Counted from the stretch's first letter, positions 8,662-19,451 are shown. The stretch: DNA of 64,000 nt from Sphingopyxis terrae subsp. terrae NBRC 15098 (GCF_001598815.1 NZ_BCZQ01000014.1:118857-182856); one strand, 5' to 3'. The notes: a model not told the origin generated them from the sequence alone. Made by a program: numbers and translations.

Positions 8662-9460
8662 GCACGGAGACGTAGGCGATGAGCGTCGCAGCGGGTAGCA
8701 ACAGCGCCTGCGCTAGGATCGTGCCGGCGAGCCGGCTCAGCGAGATGAAGGTGATCGCGCGGCGGAAATCGCCCTCGTCGACTTTGCCCTCGACCGCGTC
8801 GTCGGTCATCACCGACAGCTGCGGGTCGATGAAGGCGAAGAGCAGGATCGTCGCGAAGCCGTTGATGAGCGCCGAAAGCTGCGATGCGGTGACGCGAAAT
8901 TCGGGGGCGAGATAGCCCGCGTAAAGCGACGCGACGACGCCGACCGCGAGCAGCGATTGCGCAAGGCAGTTGGCGATCAGGACGCCCCAGCCGATCCCCT
9001 TGGGCATGCGCCAGACCTTGAGGTGGCCAAGGCTGGGCAGGCGGAGCGACTGGCGCATCGTGCGCAGGCCGCCCGGGCTGACCGCCTTCATCGCGAGCCG
9101 CGTCGTCGAGCGGTTGTTCTGGTACCAGCCGATCGCCGCGGCGAACATGCGCTGGCCGGTGGGGACGAGCAGGATGCCGATCAGCGTCGCGACGCTCGCC
9201 GCCGCCAGCACCAATTGCATATCGATGAACAGCGAGGCGCCGCTGTCGTCGTGGATGCGCGTTTCGATCCGCTTCGCGAGGAACGGCCCCAGAAAGCTGT
9301 TCGAGGTGCGCGAAAAGAGCACGAGGATGTTGAACAGCGCGAACGACATCGCGATCCGCCGCGTCCGCACGCCGGCAATGCGCGCGGCATAGGCCAGCGC
9401 ACCGATCAGGTTGATGAAGCCGGTGAGCAGAAGGATGGTGACGAGGGGGAGGTCGATCAT
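8654..9460 (-). CDS. amj: Lipid II flippase Amj-like membrane protein
   Basis: A 268-residue polytopic protein resembling Amj (DUF2837, YdaH of Bacillus), an alternative lipid II flippase that can replace MurJ. The N-terminal run [20 protein letters not shown] then [21 protein letters not shown] is characteristic. About six membrane segments are visible. Family knowledge supports transport of the undecaprenyl-linked peptidoglycan precursor; in this organism the role is inferred. It is the first gene of a two-gene unit with DUF817. A palindromic repeat separates it from the CoxE-like gene upstream. Confidence 0.75.
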   Translation of the reverse strand: MIDLPLVTILLLTGFINLIGALAYAARIAGVRTRRIAMSFALFNILVLFSRTSNSFLGPFLAKRIETRIHDDSGASLFIDMQLVLAAASVATLIGILLVPTGQRMFAAAIGWYQNNRSTTRLAMKAVSPGGLRTMRQSLRLPSLGHLKVWRMPKGIGWGVLIANCLAQSLLAVGVVASLYAGYLAPEFRVTASQLSALINGFATILLFAFIDPQLSVMTDDAVEGKVDEGDFRRAITFISLSRLAGTILAQALLLPAATLIAYVSVHV

Positions 9461-9476
9461 TCGTGGCCTAGTTTCT

Positions 9477-9560
9477 CGTCATTGCGAGCAGAGCGAAGCA
9501 ATCCAGGGCGGTTCACGCAGGCTCTGGATTGCCACGGACCTTCGGCCCTCGCAATGACGA
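9477..9560. repeat. Palindromic repeat family D, inverted pair
   Basis: CGTCATTGCGAGC...AGCAATCCAG at about 9477-9506, and CTGGATTGCC...CCTCGCAATGACGA at about 9533-9560, form an inverted pair in the gap between two minus-strand genes. A single related copy lies at 17731-17760. Confidence 0.88.
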
Positions 9561-9577
9561 TTAATGAAAACCGTGGC

Positions 9578-10756
9578 TCAATGCTTGCGCGTCAACTCGC
9601 GCATCGCGTCGTCGAGCCCCGCCAGTGTCAGCGGGTACATGCGGTCGTTCATCAACTGTTTGATCAGCTTCACCGACTGGGTGTAGCCCCATTGCGCCGA
9701 AGGAACGGGGTTCAGCCACACGGCGGCGGGATAGACGTGCGTCATGCGCTGCATCCACACCGCGCCCGATTCTTCGTTGAAATGTTCGACGCTGCCGCCC
9801 GGATGGGTGATTTCATAGGCGCTCATCGAGGCATCGCCGACGAAGACCAGCTTATAATCATGGCCATATTTGTGGAGGATATCCCACATCGGCGTGCGTT
9901 CGGACCAGCGGCGCTTGTTGTCCTTCCACACGCCTTCATAGGGGCAATTGTGGAAATAGAAGAATTCGAGATTCTTGAATTCGCTCGTCGCGGCGCTGAA
10001 CAATTCCTCGCACAGCTTGATGAACGGGTCCATCGATCCGCCGACGTCGAGGAAAAGCAGCAGCTTGACCGCATTGCGCCGTTCGGGACGCATGCGGATG
10101 TCGAGCCAGCCCTGCCGCGCGGTCCCTTCGATCGTGCCGGGAATATCGAGTTCGTCGGCGGCCCCCTCGCGCGCGAATTTGCGCAGGCGGCGCAGCGCGA
10201 TCTTGATGTTGCGGGTGCCGAGTTCCTTGGTGTTGTCGAGATTGGCGAACTCGCGCTTTTCCCAAACCTTCAGCGCGCGCTTGTGCTTGCTTTCGCCGCC
10301 GATCCGCACGCCTTCGGGATTATAGCCCGAATTGCCGAAGGGCGATGTGCCGCCGGTGCCGATCCACTTGTTGCCGCCCTGGTGGCGTTTCTGCTGTTCT
10401 TCGAGCCGCTTCTTCAGCGTCTCCATGATCTCGTCCCAGTCGCCGAGCGACTTGATCGCCTCCATCTCCTCGGGCGTCAGATATTTCTCGGCAACGGCCT
10501 TCAGCCATTCCTCGGGGATGTCGACGGGGTTCTGGCCGTAATCGGTGAGCAGCCCCTTGAAGACCTTGTTGAAGACCTGATCGAAGCGGTCGAGCAGCCC
10601 TTCGTCCTTCACATAGATGGCGCGGCTGAGATAATAAAATTGTTCGGGACTGCGATCGATCACCTCGCGGTCGAGCGCCTCCAGCAGCATCAGATGCTCT
10701 TTCAGGCTGGCGGGAATGCCCGCGGCGCGAAGCTCGTCGAGGAAGCCGAAAAACAT
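9578..10756 (-). CDS. CoxE-like VWA-domain protein
   Basis: A 392-residue protein of the CoxE/DUF58-like von Willebrand A group. The N-terminal half ([20 protein letters not shown]) is family-specific. The C-terminal VWA domain has the MIDAS motif DVGGSMD (about residue 232). Such proteins usually act with a MoxR-type AAA+ ATPase as a metal-insertion or remodelling chaperone pair. No MoxR gene is next to it here, so the partner would have to be encoded elsewhere. Cytoplasmic; substrate unknown. Confidence 0.82.
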   Translation of the reverse strand: MFFGFLDELRAAGIPASLKEHLMLLEALDREVIDRSPEQFYYLSRAIYVKDEGLLDRFDQVFNKVFKGLLTDYGQNPVDIPEEWLKAVAEKYLTPEEMEAIKSLGDWDEIMETLKKRLEEQQKRHQGGNKWIGTGGTSPFGNSGYNPEGVRIGGESKHKRALKVWEKREFANLDNTKELGTRNIKIALRRLRKFAREGAADELDIPGTIEGTARQGWLDIRMRPERRNAVKLLLFLDVGGSMDPFIKLCEELFSAATSEFKNLEFFYFHNCPYEGVWKDNKRRWSERTPMWDILHKYGHDYKLVFVGDASMSAYEITHPGGSVEHFNEESGAVWMQRMTHVYPAAVWLNPVPSAQWGYTQSVKLIKQLMNDRMYPLTLAGLDDAMRELTRKH

Positions 10757-10819
10757 AGCATATGCCTATCGCGTCGTGGCGGCGCGCGCAATCACTTTAC
10801 GTTTACGGAAAGTGCGGGG

Positions 10820-11899
10820 TTACACCAACCACTCGATCCACGCGCCATGCGGGTGCGCGCGCGCCAGCATCACCGGCGCCGCGCCGCCCGGCCAGTGGCG
10901 CACGACAAGTTCGTGGCCGTGAACGGTGCGATTCGCCTCGAGCGCGACCCAGGCGAGCGGCCGGTCGGCGGTCGCGCGCGCGCGCGCCGCTTCCATCGCG
11001 GCGGTGATGCGCGCCTGTTCGTCGGCGGGGACATATTGCCAGACGATCGAGTGCATCAGCAGGCGCGTCGTCCCCGCGGCCTGCGGTTTCGCCAATTCCT
11101 GTTCGACGAAATCGGCCGCGGTCATGCGGACAAGGTCGGGCGGCCGCGCTTCGGCGGCAGCGATTGCCGCCTCGATTCGCGCGAAGCGAATGGCATGTTC
11201 GGGCCAGACGAAGGCTTTGAGGCGCAGCGCCTGCGCCGGATCGGTCAGATCGACCGGGGCGACATCGCATCCCTTTGTCGATGCGATTTCGATCGCATGC
11301 TGCGGCGGATGGCGGCCCTGCCAGTCGGGGGTGAAGGCCATGACGCCGGGCTGGGGGCCGACCTGAACGCCGCCGAGGTCGTAAAGATAGCGGTCGAGCA
11401 TCAGGTTGATCCCCGCGCTCGACCCGATTTCCAGGCATTCGAAACGCGCAGGAAGGCCCTGATCGGCGAGCCACAGCATTGCGGCGATGAAATTGGCCGA
11501 CCGGCCCGCCTCGTTGGTCTGCGGCGGGCCGTCGAGCCATGGCAGCAGCGCCGCCTCGTGCCGTCGCACCACGCTCGCCACGATGGCGGCATCGTTGATG
11601 TCCTCGGCGTCGGCATAGATCGGCGCGAGATCGTCGGCGACGCCCGAGAGGTGCAGCGCGTGGAGGCCGCCGGCGGCGCGCAGCGGCAGCGCGTCGGCAA
11701 GCGGTGCGCCGGGCCAGTCCGCGATGCGGCGTGCGAAGCCGGTTTCGGGCCGGTCGAGGAGCGTCGCGACGGCGGCGACGATGCGCGCCGTGATCGGCGC
11801 TTCGGCCGCGCGGCAATAGGCGACCTGATTGGCAAAAGCGGTGCGGACGGCGCCGGGTCCGGTTTCGTTCATGTCGACGAACTTGTACCGCTCGCTCAT
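10820..11899 (-). CDS. DUF2332 family protein
   Basis: A 359-residue protein matching DUF2332: [12 protein letters not shown] near the N-terminus, then [19 protein letters not shown] (about residue 150), which resembles an S-adenosylmethionine-binding glycine loop, and a C-terminal [13 protein letters not shown]. The E-(I/L)-G-x-SAG motif suggests a methyltransferase-like fold, but no activity is established for the family. It is divergent from hisG with a 39-bp gap, so their promoters must overlap. Confidence 0.78.
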   Translation of the reverse strand: MSERYKFVDMNETGPGAVRTAFANQVAYCRAAEAPITARIVAAVATLLDRPETGFARRIADWPGAPLADALPLRAAGGLHALHLSGVADDLAPIYADAEDINDAAIVASVVRRHEAALLPWLDGPPQTNEAGRSANFIAAMLWLADQGLPARFECLEIGSSAGINLMLDRYLYDLGGVQVGPQPGVMAFTPDWQGRHPPQHAIEIASTKGCDVAPVDLTDPAQALRLKAFVWPEHAIRFARIEAAIAAAEARPPDLVRMTAADFVEQELAKPQAAGTTRLLMHSIVWQYVPADEQARITAAMEAARARATADRPLAWVALEANRTVHGHELVVRHWPGGAAPVMLARAHPHGAWIEWLV

Positions 11900-11938
11900 T
11901 GCCCTTTCTCCCGCTGGCGCTTATGTGCGCCCTCGCTT

Positions 11939-12595
11939 ATGCCCGAACCGATCATCTTTGCCATCCCCAAGGGACGCATCCTCGACGAGGCGCTGCCGCT
12001 GCTCGCTCGCGTGGGCATTGAGCCGGCCGCCGACTTCTTCGACAAGAAGAGCCGCGCGCTCGTGTTCGGGACGAACCAGCCGCATATCTCGCTGATCCGC
12101 GTGCGCGCCTTCGATGTCGCGACCTTCGTGGCGCACGGTGCGGCGCAGCTCGGCATCGTGGGGTCGGACGTCGTCGACGAGTTCGACTATTCGGAGCTCT
12201 ATGCGCCGGTCGACCTCGGCATCGGTCATTGCCGCCTGTCGCTCGCCGGGCCGGAGGGCAGCGCGCCGCCGGGGCTGGGCGAGAGCCATATCCGCGTCGC
12301 TACCAAATATCCCGCGACGACGCGCCGCTGGTTCGAAGGGCAGGGGATCCAGGCCGAGTGCATCAAGCTGAACGGTGCGATGGAGATTGCGCCGAAGCTG
12401 GGGCTGGCGTCGCACATTGTCGACCTTGTGTCGACGGGGCGGACGCTGGTCGAAAACGCGCTCGCCGAACAGACGATCATCAGCGAGGTTTCGGCGCGGC
12501 TCATCGTCAATCGCGCGGCGTTCAAGCTGCGCTCGGCCGAGGTGCCGGCGCTGGTCGAGAAATTCCGCGAGGCCGTCGGCGATGCGGCGGCTTGA
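11939..12595 (+). CDS. hisG: ATP phosphoribosyltransferase catalytic subunit (short form)
   Basis: First enzyme of histidine biosynthesis, joining PRPP and ATP. At 218 residues it is the short form lacking the C-terminal regulatory domain, so it should need a HisZ subunit, which is not in this window. Visible motifs are [15 protein letters not shown] at the N-terminus, [10 protein letters not shown], and the PRPP-binding [14 protein letters not shown] (about residues 160-173). I chose ATG 11939. Its end overlaps hisD by 14 nt, indicating translational coupling. Confidence 0.95.
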   Translation: MPEPIIFAIPKGRILDEALPLLARVGIEPAADFFDKKSRALVFGTNQPHISLIRVRAFDVATFVAHGAAQLGIVGSDVVDEFDYSELYAPVDLGIGHCRLSLAGPEGSAPPGLGESHIRVATKYPATTRRWFEGQGIQAECIKLNGAMEIAPKLGLASHIVDLVSTGRTLVENALAEQTIISEVSARLIVNRAAFKLRSAEVPALVEKFREAVGDAAA

Positions 12596-13874
12596 CGCCT
12601 CCGACCCCGGCTTTGCCGCCGCGTTCGATGCGCTGGTCGACGACCGGCGCGAGAGTGCGTCGGACGTGTCGGCCGATGTCGCGGCGATCATCGCGCGCGT
12701 AAAGGCCGAAGGCGACGCGGCGCTGACCGATTATACCGCGCGCTTCGATCGCTTCGACCTCGACAGCAGCGGATGGCGCATCACCGCCGAGGATTGTGCC
12801 GCGGCCTATGCCGCGCTGGCACCCGAATTGCGGAGCGCGCTCGATCTCGCGGCGACGCGCATCCGGGCCTATCACGCCGCGCAATTGCCCGAGGACCGCG
12901 ATTATCGCGATGCCGCCGGCGCCCGGCTCGGCGCGCGCTGGCGTGCGGTCGATGCCGCGGGCGTCTATGTCCCCGGCGGCCGCGCGGCCTATCCGTCGTC
13001 GGTGCTGATGAACATCCTGCCCGCCAAGGTCGCGGGGGTCGAGCGGATCGTGATGGTCACGCCGACGCCGGGTGGCGAAACCAATCCCGTCGTGATGGCG
13101 GCGGCGCATATCGGCGGAGTAGACGAAATCTGGCGGGTCGGCGGCGCGCAGGCGATCGCGGCGCTCGCCCATGGCACCGGCCGGATCGCGCCGGTCGATG
13201 TCGTCACCGGCCCCGGCAACGCCTGGGTGGCCGAGGCGAAGCGCCAGCTTTACGGCGTCGTAGGGATCGACATGGTCGCGGGGCCGAGCGAGATCGTCGT
13301 CGTCGCCGACAACCGCAACGCGCCGCACGTCATCGCCGCCGACCTTTTGAGCCAGGCCGAACATGACCCGACGAGCCAGTCGATCCTGTTCACCGACGAT
13401 AGCGCCTTTGCCGATGCGGTCGCCGACGCGGTCGCCGCGATCATCCCGACGCTGAGCACCGCGGCGACGATGCAGGCGAGCTGGGCCGACAATGGCGCGA
13501 TCATCGTCGTGCCGAACCTGACCGACGCGATCGCGCTCTGCGACCGGCTGGCGCCCGAACATCTGGAACTCGCGGTCGATCCCGCCGAGGCCGACGCGCT
13601 GTTCGCGCGCGTGCGCCATGCGGGTTCGGTCTTCCTTGGCCGTCAGACGCCCGAGGCGATCGGCGACTATGTCGCCGGGCCCAACCACGTCCTCCCGACC
13701 GGCCGCCGCGCCCGTTTTTCGAGCGGGCTTTCGGTCACGGACTTCATGAAACGCACCAGCTTCCTGGCGCTCGACGAAGCGAGCCTCGCGGCCATCGGAC
13801 CCGCAGCGGTCGCGCTTGCCGGTGCCGAGGGACTTCCCGCGCATGCGCTGTCGGTCAGCCAGCGCCTCAACTGA
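12582..13874 (+). CDS. hisD: Histidinol dehydrogenase
   Basis: A 430-residue NAD-dependent enzyme that converts histidinol to histidine in two oxidation steps. Supporting segments are [16 protein letters not shown] (about residue 127), the glycine-rich [26 protein letters not shown], the QAEHDP zinc/active-site region and the late [14 protein letters not shown]. The start ATG lies within the last codons of hisG. nusB follows 11 nt later, so hisG-hisD-nusB likely form one transcript. Confidence 0.96.
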   Translation: MRRLDASDPGFAAAFDALVDDRRESASDVSADVAAIIARVKAEGDAALTDYTARFDRFDLDSSGWRITAEDCAAAYAALAPELRSALDLAATRIRAYHAAQLPEDRDYRDAAGARLGARWRAVDAAGVYVPGGRAAYPSSVLMNILPAKVAGVERIVMVTPTPGGETNPVVMAAAHIGGVDEIWRVGGAQAIAALAHGTGRIAPVDVVTGPGNAWVAEAKRQLYGVVGIDMVAGPSEIVVVADNRNAPHVIAADLLSQAEHDPTSQSILFTDDSAFADAVADAVAAIIPTLSTAATMQASWADNGAIIVVPNLTDAIALCDRLAPEHLELAVDPAEADALFARVRHAGSVFLGRQTPEAIGDYVAGPNHVLPTGRRARFSSGLSVTDFMKRTSFLALDEASLAAIGPAAVALAGAEGLPAHALSVSQRLN

Positions 13875-13885
13875 AACGAAAAGCC

Positions 13886-14338
13886 ATGAACAAACGCGCC
13901 CAATCCCGCTCCGCCGCCCGCCTTGCCGCCGTCCAGGCGCTCTATCAGCACGAGATGGAAGGCACCCCGGTGGCGCAGCTGATCCACGAATTCCACCAGC
14001 ACCGCATCGGCGCGATCATCGAGGACGCCGAATATGCCGAAGCCGACGTTCCCTTCTTCGACGATATCGTGAAGGGCGCGCTGGCGCGGGCGGAAGAGGT
14101 CGACGCGGCGATCACGGCGCGGTTGGCAAGCGGGTGGACGATGGACCGGCTCGACCGCACGATGAAGGCGATATTGCGTGCCGGCGCCTATGAACTGATC
14201 GCGCGCGGCGATGTGCCGGTGGGCGCGGTGGTGAGCGAATATGTCGATGTCGCCAAAGCCTTTTTCGACGGCCGCGAGGCGGGCTTTGCCAACGGCCTGC
14301 TCGATGCGATCGGCAAGGATGTGCGTTCTTCCGATTGA
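13886..14338 (+). CDS. nusB: Transcription antitermination factor NusB
   Basis: A 150-residue all-helical protein that binds boxA RNA with NusE (S10) in rRNA antitermination. The N-terminal arginine-rich RSAARLAAVQALYQHE and C-terminal VPVGAVVSEYVDVAKAFFDGREAGFANGLLDAI are diagnostic. It lies between hisD and thiL; the nusB-thiL adjacency is common in Proteobacteria. A family A repeat pair interrupts the nusB-thiL gap. Confidence 0.95.
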   Translation: MNKRAQSRSAARLAAVQALYQHEMEGTPVAQLIHEFHQHRIGAIIEDAEYAEADVPFFDDIVKGALARAEEVDAAITARLASGWTMDRLDRTMKAILRAGAYELIARGDVPVGAVVSEYVDVAKAFFDGREAGFANGLLDAIGKDVRSSD

Positions 14339-14354
14339 CGCTTCCAGAGAGCCG

Positions 14355-14436
14355 CTTGTCCTGAGCTTGTCGAAGGACCGCATTTTTCTGGTATAGGTCG
14401 AGGAAGAACGGCCCTTCGACAAGCTCAGGGCGAACG
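14355..14436. repeat. Palindromic repeat family A, inverted pair
   Basis: Left copy at 14355-14380 (CCTGAGCTTGTCGAAGG core) and inverted right copy at 14409-14436 (CCTTCGACAAGCTCAGG core), about 28 bp apart, inside the nusB-thiL operon gap. The right copy ends just before the thiL ribosome binding site. Confidence 0.9.
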
Positions 14437-14450
14437 GAAGAGGAATTGCG

Positions 14451-15383
14451 TTGAGCGAAGCCGATTTCATCGCGCGTCTGCGCACGATCGCGACCGATCC
14501 TGCGGCGCGCGGGCTGGCCGATGATACGGCGCTGCTCGGCGATCTTGTGTTGACGCACGACATGATCGTCGAGGGCGTCCATTTCCTGCCCGATGACACG
14601 CCGCAGGACATTGCATGGAAACTGGTTGCGGTGAATCTGTCGGATCTCGCGGCGAAGGGCGCGGCGCCGCTCGGTGTGCTGCTCGGCTATAGCCTGTCGG
14701 GCGATGCGGCGTGGGACGCCGCCTTTGTCGCGGGGATGGACGATGTGCTGCGCCGGTTCGACGTGCCGTTGCTCGGCGGCGACACGGTGCGCCCACCCGC
14801 CGGGGCGCCGCGCAGTTTCGGCCTGACCGCGATCGGCCGAGCGCCCGCGACGGGAGCGCCGGCGCGCAGCGGAGTAAGGCCGGGCGATCAGATCTGGGTG
14901 ACGGGGACGATCGGCAACGCGGGCGTCGGCCTGGCGATGCGGCTCGGCGAGATCGAACCGGGCGCAACCTGCATGGCCGCCTATGCACGGCCCTTGCCGC
15001 AACTGGCGCTGGGCGCTGCGCTCGCGCCGCATGTCCATGCGATGATGGATGTTTCCGACGGCCTGCTGATCGACACCGAGCGAATGGCGGCGGCAAGCGA
15101 TTGCCAGATCGCGCTGATTCTGGAGGCGGTGCCGCTGTCGGCGGCGCTGCTTGCGGTGCGTCCCGACGTTCTCGACACGCGGCTCGCTGCGGCAACGGCA
15201 GGCGACGATTATCAATTGCTCTTCGCGGCAGACCCGGGGCAAGCCGATGCAATCCGGGCGCATGCGGCCGCCGAAGGCGTCGCCGTCACGGCGATCGGCC
15301 ATGCCGCCGTCGGCGCCGGATTGCTGCTGACGCACCGGGCGCAGCGCGTCGCGCTGCCGGAGCGTCTCGGTTTCGCGCACTAG
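14451..15383 (+). CDS. thiL: Thiamine-monophosphate kinase
   Basis: A 310-residue kinase that phosphorylates thiamine monophosphate to the active diphosphate. It shows the Mg-ATP motifs DDTALL, the DMIVEGVHF segment (about residue 43), NLSDLAAKGAAPLG (about residue 65) and LGGDTVRP, with VSDGLLID later. The start is a TTG at 14451, supported by AGAGGA 7 nt upstream. The ribosome binding site lies directly after a palindromic repeat. Length is typical. Confidence 0.93.
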   Translation: MSEADFIARLRTIATDPAARGLADDTALLGDLVLTHDMIVEGVHFLPDDTPQDIAWKLVAVNLSDLAAKGAAPLGVLLGYSLSGDAAWDAAFVAGMDDVLRRFDVPLLGGDTVRPPAGAPRSFGLTAIGRAPATGAPARSGVRPGDQIWVTGTIGNAGVGLAMRLGEIEPGATCMAAYARPLPQLALGAALAPHVHAMMDVSDGLLIDTERMAAASDCQIALILEAVPLSAALLAVRPDVLDTRLAAATAGDDYQLLFAADPGQADAIRAHAAAEGVAVTAIGHAAVGAGLLLTHRAQRVALPERLGFAH

Positions 15384-15558
15384 GCGCGGAAAAGGGCGAA
15401 AAAACCGGGCTTGCCAAAGGGCGAGGTTTCTTCCCATAACGCGGCGTCCAGAATTTGGGGCGGTCGCATCAGGGGAGAGAGCGAACCGGCATCAATAAGT
15501 CGGACGTTCGACAGCTATCCTGTGTCCGCCCCCTTCATTGGGGAAGGAACAGACACGC

Positions 15559-17661
15559 ATGAATCCGGTTTTGATCGCGATAGCGTGCGGCCTATTGGCC
15601 GTGCTCTATGGGTTCATTACCTCGCGGCAGGTGCTCGGCGCCTCGGCGGGGAATGACAAGATGCAGGAAATCGCCGCCGCCATCCAGGAAGGCGCGCAGG
15701 CTTATCTGAAACGGCAATACAGCACCATCGCCATCGTCGGCGTCGTCGTGGCGGTGATCGTCGCGGGGGCACTCGGACCCGTCTCGGGGACGGGTTTCGT
15801 CATCGGCGCCGTCCTGTCCGGTGTCGCCGGATTCATCGGCATGAATATTTCGGTACGCGCGAACGTCCGCACCGCGGCCGCTGCGCAAAAGGGGCTGCAG
15901 GCCGGGCTGACGCTCGCCTTTCGCGCTGGTGCCATCACCGGCCTTCTCGTCGCCGGGCTCGCGCTGCTTGCGATTGCGGTATTTTATTGGGTGCTGACGG
16001 TCCAGATGGGCAAGACGGTGGGCGGCGACGACCGCACGGTCGTCGACGGGCTCGTCGCGCTGGCCTTCGGCGCCTCGCTGATTTCGATCTTCGCGCGTCT
16101 TGGCGGCGGCATCTTTACCAAGGCCGCCGACGTCGGCGCCGACCTGGTCGGCAAGGTCGAAGCGGGCATCCCCGAGGATGATCCGCGCAACCCCGCGGTC
16201 ATCGCCGATAACGTCGGTGACAATGTCGGCGACTGCGCGGGCATGGCGGCCGACCTTTTCGAAACCTACGTCGTCACCGTCGGCGCCACCATGGTGTTGA
16301 CCGCGCTGCTGCTGAAAGGGGCTGGCGATCTGCTGCCCGGCCTGATGTCGCTGCCGCTGCTGATCGGCGGGGTGTGCATCATCACCTCGATCATCGGCAC
16401 CTATTTCGTCCGCCTCGGCGGGTCGAACAATGTCATGGGCGCGATGTACAAAGGCTTCCTGGTTTCGGCGATCCTCGCGGTCCCGGCGATCTGGTTCGCG
16501 ACCAGCCACGCGCTGGGCGGGATGGAAACGGCGGTCACCGGCACCGACTTTACCGGGCGCGATCTTTTCTATTGCTCGCTGCTCGGTCTGGTCATCACCG
16601 GCCTGATCATCTGGATCACCGAATATTATACCGGCACGGGCTTCCGTCCGGTGCGGTCGATCGCCAAGGCCTCGGAAACGGGCCATGGCACGAACGTGAT
16701 CCAGGGCCTCGCGATCAGCCTCGAAGCCACCGCGCTGCCGACGCTGGTCATCGTTGCGGGCATCATCATCGCCTATCAACTCGCGGGGCTGATCGGCATT
16801 GCCTATGCTGCGACTGCGATGCTGGCGCTCGCCGGCATGGTCGTCGCGCTCGACGCTTATGGCCCGGTGACGGACAATGCGGGCGGCATCGCCGAAATGG
16901 CGGGGCTGGACGACAGCGTGCGCGAAAAGACTGACCTGCTCGACGCCGTCGGCAACACCACCAAGGCGGTGACCAAGGGTTACGCCATCGGTTCGGCGGG
17001 CCTCGCCGCGCTGGTGCTGTTCGCGGCCTATACGACCGACCTTCGGGAATTCTTCCCGAGCCTGACGGTCAATTTCAGCCTCGAAAACCCCTATGTCATC
17101 GTCGGGCTGCTGCTCGGTGCGCTGCTCCCGTACCTCTTCGGTGCGATGGGCATGACCGCCGTCGGCCGCGCGGCGGGTGACGTGGTGAAGGATGTGCGCG
17201 ATCAGTTCGCGGGCGATCCCGGCATCATGGCGGGCACGTCGAAGCCGAATTATGCGCGCACGGTCGACCTCGTCACCAAGGCGGCGATCAAGGAGATGAT
17301 CATCCCCTCGCTGCTGCCGGTGCTGGCGCCGATCGTCGTCTATTTCGTGATCTCGGCGGTTGCGGGTCAGGAGAACGGCTTTGCCGCGCTCGGCGCCCTG
17401 CTGCTCGGCGTGATCGTCGGCGGCCTGTTCGTCGCCCTCTCGATGACCTCGGGCGGCGGCGCGTGGGACAATGCCAAGAAATATATCGAGGACGGCAACC
17501 ACGGCGGCAAGGGCAGCGAAGCCCATAAGGCGGCCGTGACGGGCGATACGGTCGGCGATCCCTACAAGGATACCGCGGGTCCGGCCGTGAACCCGATGAT
17601 CAAGATCACCAACATCGTCGCGCTGCTGCTGCTCGCGGCGCTGGCGGGACACGCGATGTAA
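15559..17661 (+). CDS. hppA: Membrane proton-pumping pyrophosphatase, K+-insensitive type
   Basis: A 700-residue integral membrane H+-translocating pyrophosphatase with about 16 hydrophobic segments. The acidic catalytic motifs [11 protein letters not shown] and [12 protein letters not shown] (about residues 195-235) bind Mg-PPi, and a second acidic cluster, [17 protein letters not shown], is near the C-terminus. The position that discriminates potassium dependence reads GNTTK (Lys about 469), which marks the K+-independent class. It converts PPi energy to a proton gradient. I start at ATG 15559, with GGAAGGAA upstream. It is monocistronic, with a strong terminator behind. Confidence 0.96.
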   Translation: MNPVLIAIACGLLAVLYGFITSRQVLGASAGNDKMQEIAAAIQEGAQAYLKRQYSTIAIVGVVVAVIVAGALGPVSGTGFVIGAVLSGVAGFIGMNISVRANVRTAAAAQKGLQAGLTLAFRAGAITGLLVAGLALLAIAVFYWVLTVQMGKTVGGDDRTVVDGLVALAFGASLISIFARLGGGIFTKAADVGADLVGKVEAGIPEDDPRNPAVIADNVGDNVGDCAGMAADLFETYVVTVGATMVLTALLLKGAGDLLPGLMSLPLLIGGVCIITSIIGTYFVRLGGSNNVMGAMYKGFLVSAILAVPAIWFATSHALGGMETAVTGTDFTGRDLFYCSLLGLVITGLIIWITEYYTGTGFRPVRSIAKASETGHGTNVIQGLAISLEATALPTLVIVAGIIIAYQLAGLIGIAYAATAMLALAGMVVALDAYGPVTDNAGGIAEMAGLDDSVREKTDLLDAVGNTTKAVTKGYAIGSAGLAALVLFAAYTTDLREFFPSLTVNFSLENPYVIVGLLLGALLPYLFGAMGMTAVGRAAGDVVKDVRDQFAGDPGIMAGTSKPNYARTVDLVTKAAIKEMIIPSLLPVLAPIVVYFVISAVAGQENGFAALGALLLGVIVGGLFVALSMTSGGGAWDNAKKYIEDGNHGGKGSEAHKAAVTGDTVGDPYKDTAGPAVNPMIKITNIVALLLLAALAGHAM

Positions 17662-17688
17662 GCATCGCGGCCGTCAGGGTGAAAGAAT

Positions 17689-17721
17689 GGCCCCGCCGGC
17701 GCGATCCGGCGGGGCCTTTTT
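17689..17721 (+). terminator. Rho-independent terminator of hppA
   Basis: A perfect 11-bp GC stem (GGCCCCGCCGG / CCGGCGGGGCC) around a 6-nt loop is followed by TTTTTCTTTT. It sits 28 bp after the hppA stop. Confidence 0.95.
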
Positions 17722-17730
17722 CTTTTGCCT

Positions 17731-17760
17731 CGTAATTGCTTCGCTTCGCTCGCAATGACG
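17731..17760. repeat. Palindromic repeat family D, single copy
   Basis: CGTAATTGCTTCGCTTCGC followed by TCGCAATGACG. It matches the arm of the 9477-9560 repeat and is compact and self-complementary at its ends. Confidence 0.75.
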
Positions 17761-17771
17761 AAGTATCTGAT

Positions 17772-18584
17772 TTAGCGCTGCGCCTCCATCTGCTTGGCAT
17801 AGCCCGCCTGCACCATGGCGCTCATCCGGTCGAACAGCGCGTTCGGGTCGCTGCGGCGCAGGGCGGCGATGGCGGCTTCGGCGCCTTCGGCGACCACCAG
17901 TTCGCGCGTTCCGGCATCGACTGCAGCGAGCATCTGTGCCGCAGCATCGTCGGGCGACAGGCCGTTGTCGATCGCCGCATCGCTCGCGCCGCGGACGCTG
18001 CCGTCGGCGTTGAGCGCGTTGCGGCTGACGTTGGTGCGCACCGATCCGGGTTCGACCACCAGCACCTTCAACCCCAGATGCTCATTTTCGGCGCGGACGC
18101 TGTCATGATAGCCGATGATGCCGTGCTTGGCCGCCGAATAGGCGCTGCGCAGCGGCACGCCGGCGACTCCCGCGACGCTCGATATGGCGATGATCTGACC
18201 GCCGCCGGCCGCGATCATGCGCGGAAGCAGCGCCTGGGTGAGGGCAATCGGCGCAAGCAGGTCGACCGCGATGATCTTTTGATAGACCGCAAAATCGGTT
18301 TCGACCGCCAGACTGCGCTGCGAAATTCCGGCATTGTTGACGAGACCGTCGATGCGGCCGCCCCAGGCCCAGGCGCGTTCGACAAGCCCGGGAATCGCGT
18401 CATAGTCGGTCGCCTCGAAGGGCAGGATCATCGTGCCCGCGCCGCAATCCGTTGCCACCGCTTCGAGCGCAGCCACGTTGCGGCCCGACAGAATCAGCCG
18501 CGCGCCGCGCGCCGCAAGGCCGCGCGCCAGCGCCGCGCCGATACCCGACGAAGCCCCTGTAACCCACCAGATTTGATCTTTCAT
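17772..18584 (-). CDS. Short-chain dehydrogenase/reductase
   Basis: A 270-residue classical SDR oxidoreductase. The N-terminal cofactor motif TGASSGIG (residues 9-16), the NNAG motif (about 88-91), the catalytic serine in ISSVAGVAG and YSAAKHG (Tyr/Lys) are all present. R41-like residues after strand 2 (SGRN) suggest NADP(H) preference. Substrate cannot be told from sequence. It runs convergently toward hppA. Confidence 0.9.
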   Translation of the reverse strand: MKDQIWWVTGASSGIGAALARGLAARGARLILSGRNVAALEAVATDCGAGTMILPFEATDYDAIPGLVERAWAWGGRIDGLVNNAGISQRSLAVETDFAVYQKIIAVDLLAPIALTQALLPRMIAAGGGQIIAISSVAGVAGVPLRSAYSAAKHGIIGYHDSVRAENEHLGLKVLVVEPGSVRTNVSRNALNADGSVRGASDAAIDNGLSPDDAAAQMLAAVDAGTRELVVAEGAEAAIAALRRSDPNALFDRMSAMVQAGYAKQMEAQR

Positions 18585-18671
18585 CTTGGCATCCCCATCT
18601 GTGTTTCCGTCTCAAGGTGAAACGCGTTTCGGGGGGCGTCAAGCCGCCGACCCGCGGATTTCCGTGCGGGG

Positions 18672-18701
18672 GTGGCAATTTTGTTGCGAATCTGATATAA
18701 T
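18672..18701 (+). promoter_or_regulatory. Putative extended -10 promoter for carD
   Basis: GTGGCA (18672-18677) and TATAAT (18696-18701) are separated by 18 bp, with a TG one base before the -10 (TGATATAAT), an extended -10. The carD start codon is about 190 nt downstream, giving a long untranslated leader. Promoter function is inferred from consensus only. Confidence 0.5.
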
Positions 18702-18897
18702 AAATATCAACGCGTCGACAGCTTGCCTCTTTCCATCGCCGGAAAGGCACCCTGCGGCGTCCTGATGGAGCCATATCCCTTGTCACTTTGACTGGCTAGC
18801 GCCGACCGCCTTGCTTCGATCCCCCTCCGACGAGGGCGGACGTACCCGGCCTTTTCGCGCTTTTCCGGTCCCGACGGGGCAAATGAAAGGAACCTGC

Positions 18898-19428
18898 ATG
18901 TCCGCAAACACGCTCGTCTTTGAAGTCGGTGACTATGTCGTTTATCCCAAACATGGCGTGGGGCGCGTCATTGAACTGCAAAAGTCGGAAATCGCCGGCA
19001 TGCAGCTCGAACTTTATGTCCTGCGCTTCGAAAAGGAAAAAATGACCCTGCGCGTCCCGACCAACAAGGCCGAGGGCGTGGGGATGCGCAAGCTGTCGTC
19101 GGACAAGACGCTGAAGGAAGCGCTTCAGGTCCTGACCACGAAGCCGAAGGTAAAGCGCACCATGTGGTCGCGCCGCGCCCAGGAATATGAAGCGAAGATC
19201 AACTCGGGCGACCTCGTGTCGATCGCCGAAGTGACCCGCGACCTGTTCCGCGCCGACGATCAGCCCGAACAGAGCTATTCGGAGCGTCAGATCTTCGAAG
19301 CGGCGTCGAGCCGCCTCGCGCGCGAACTCGCCGCGATGGAAGAAAGCGACGAAAAGACCGCGCAGGCGAAGATCCTTCAGATCCTCAACGAACATGCGCC
19401 GCTCTATTACGCCGAAAAGGCGCTCTGA
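18898..19428 (+). CDS. carD: CarD family transcription regulator
   Basis: A 176-residue CarD protein that binds RNA polymerase beta through an N-terminal Tudor-like domain (FEVGDYVVYPKHGVGRV, residues 7-23) and DNA through the helical C-terminal domain (LSSDKTLKEALQVL onward). It stabilises open complexes, especially at rRNA promoters. I start at ATG 18898, 7 nt after GAAAGGA; an upstream in-frame start is less well placed. It is monocistronic with its own promoter and terminator. Confidence 0.93.
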   Translation: MSANTLVFEVGDYVVYPKHGVGRVIELQKSEIAGMQLELYVLRFEKEKMTLRVPTNKAEGVGMRKLSSDKTLKEALQVLTTKPKVKRTMWSRRAQEYEAKINSGDLVSIAEVTRDLFRADDQPEQSYSERQIFEAASSRLARELAAMEESDEKTAQAKILQILNEHAPLYYAEKAL

Positions 19429-19451
19429 GCCGTTCTGCCGAGACGTGAAGA

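Noticed and set aside
8957..11938. Very long plus-strand open frame before hisG (part of a 1212-aa frame)
   Set aside because: It lies opposite three recognisable minus-strand genes and only its last 218 codons are HisG.
12375..12581. 69-codon N-terminal extension of hisD
   Set aside because: Falls in another frame of hisG; HisD normally starts at the overlap ATG.
15592..17652. Antisense 686-aa open frame over hppA
   Set aside because: Shadow of a strongly biased membrane-protein gene.
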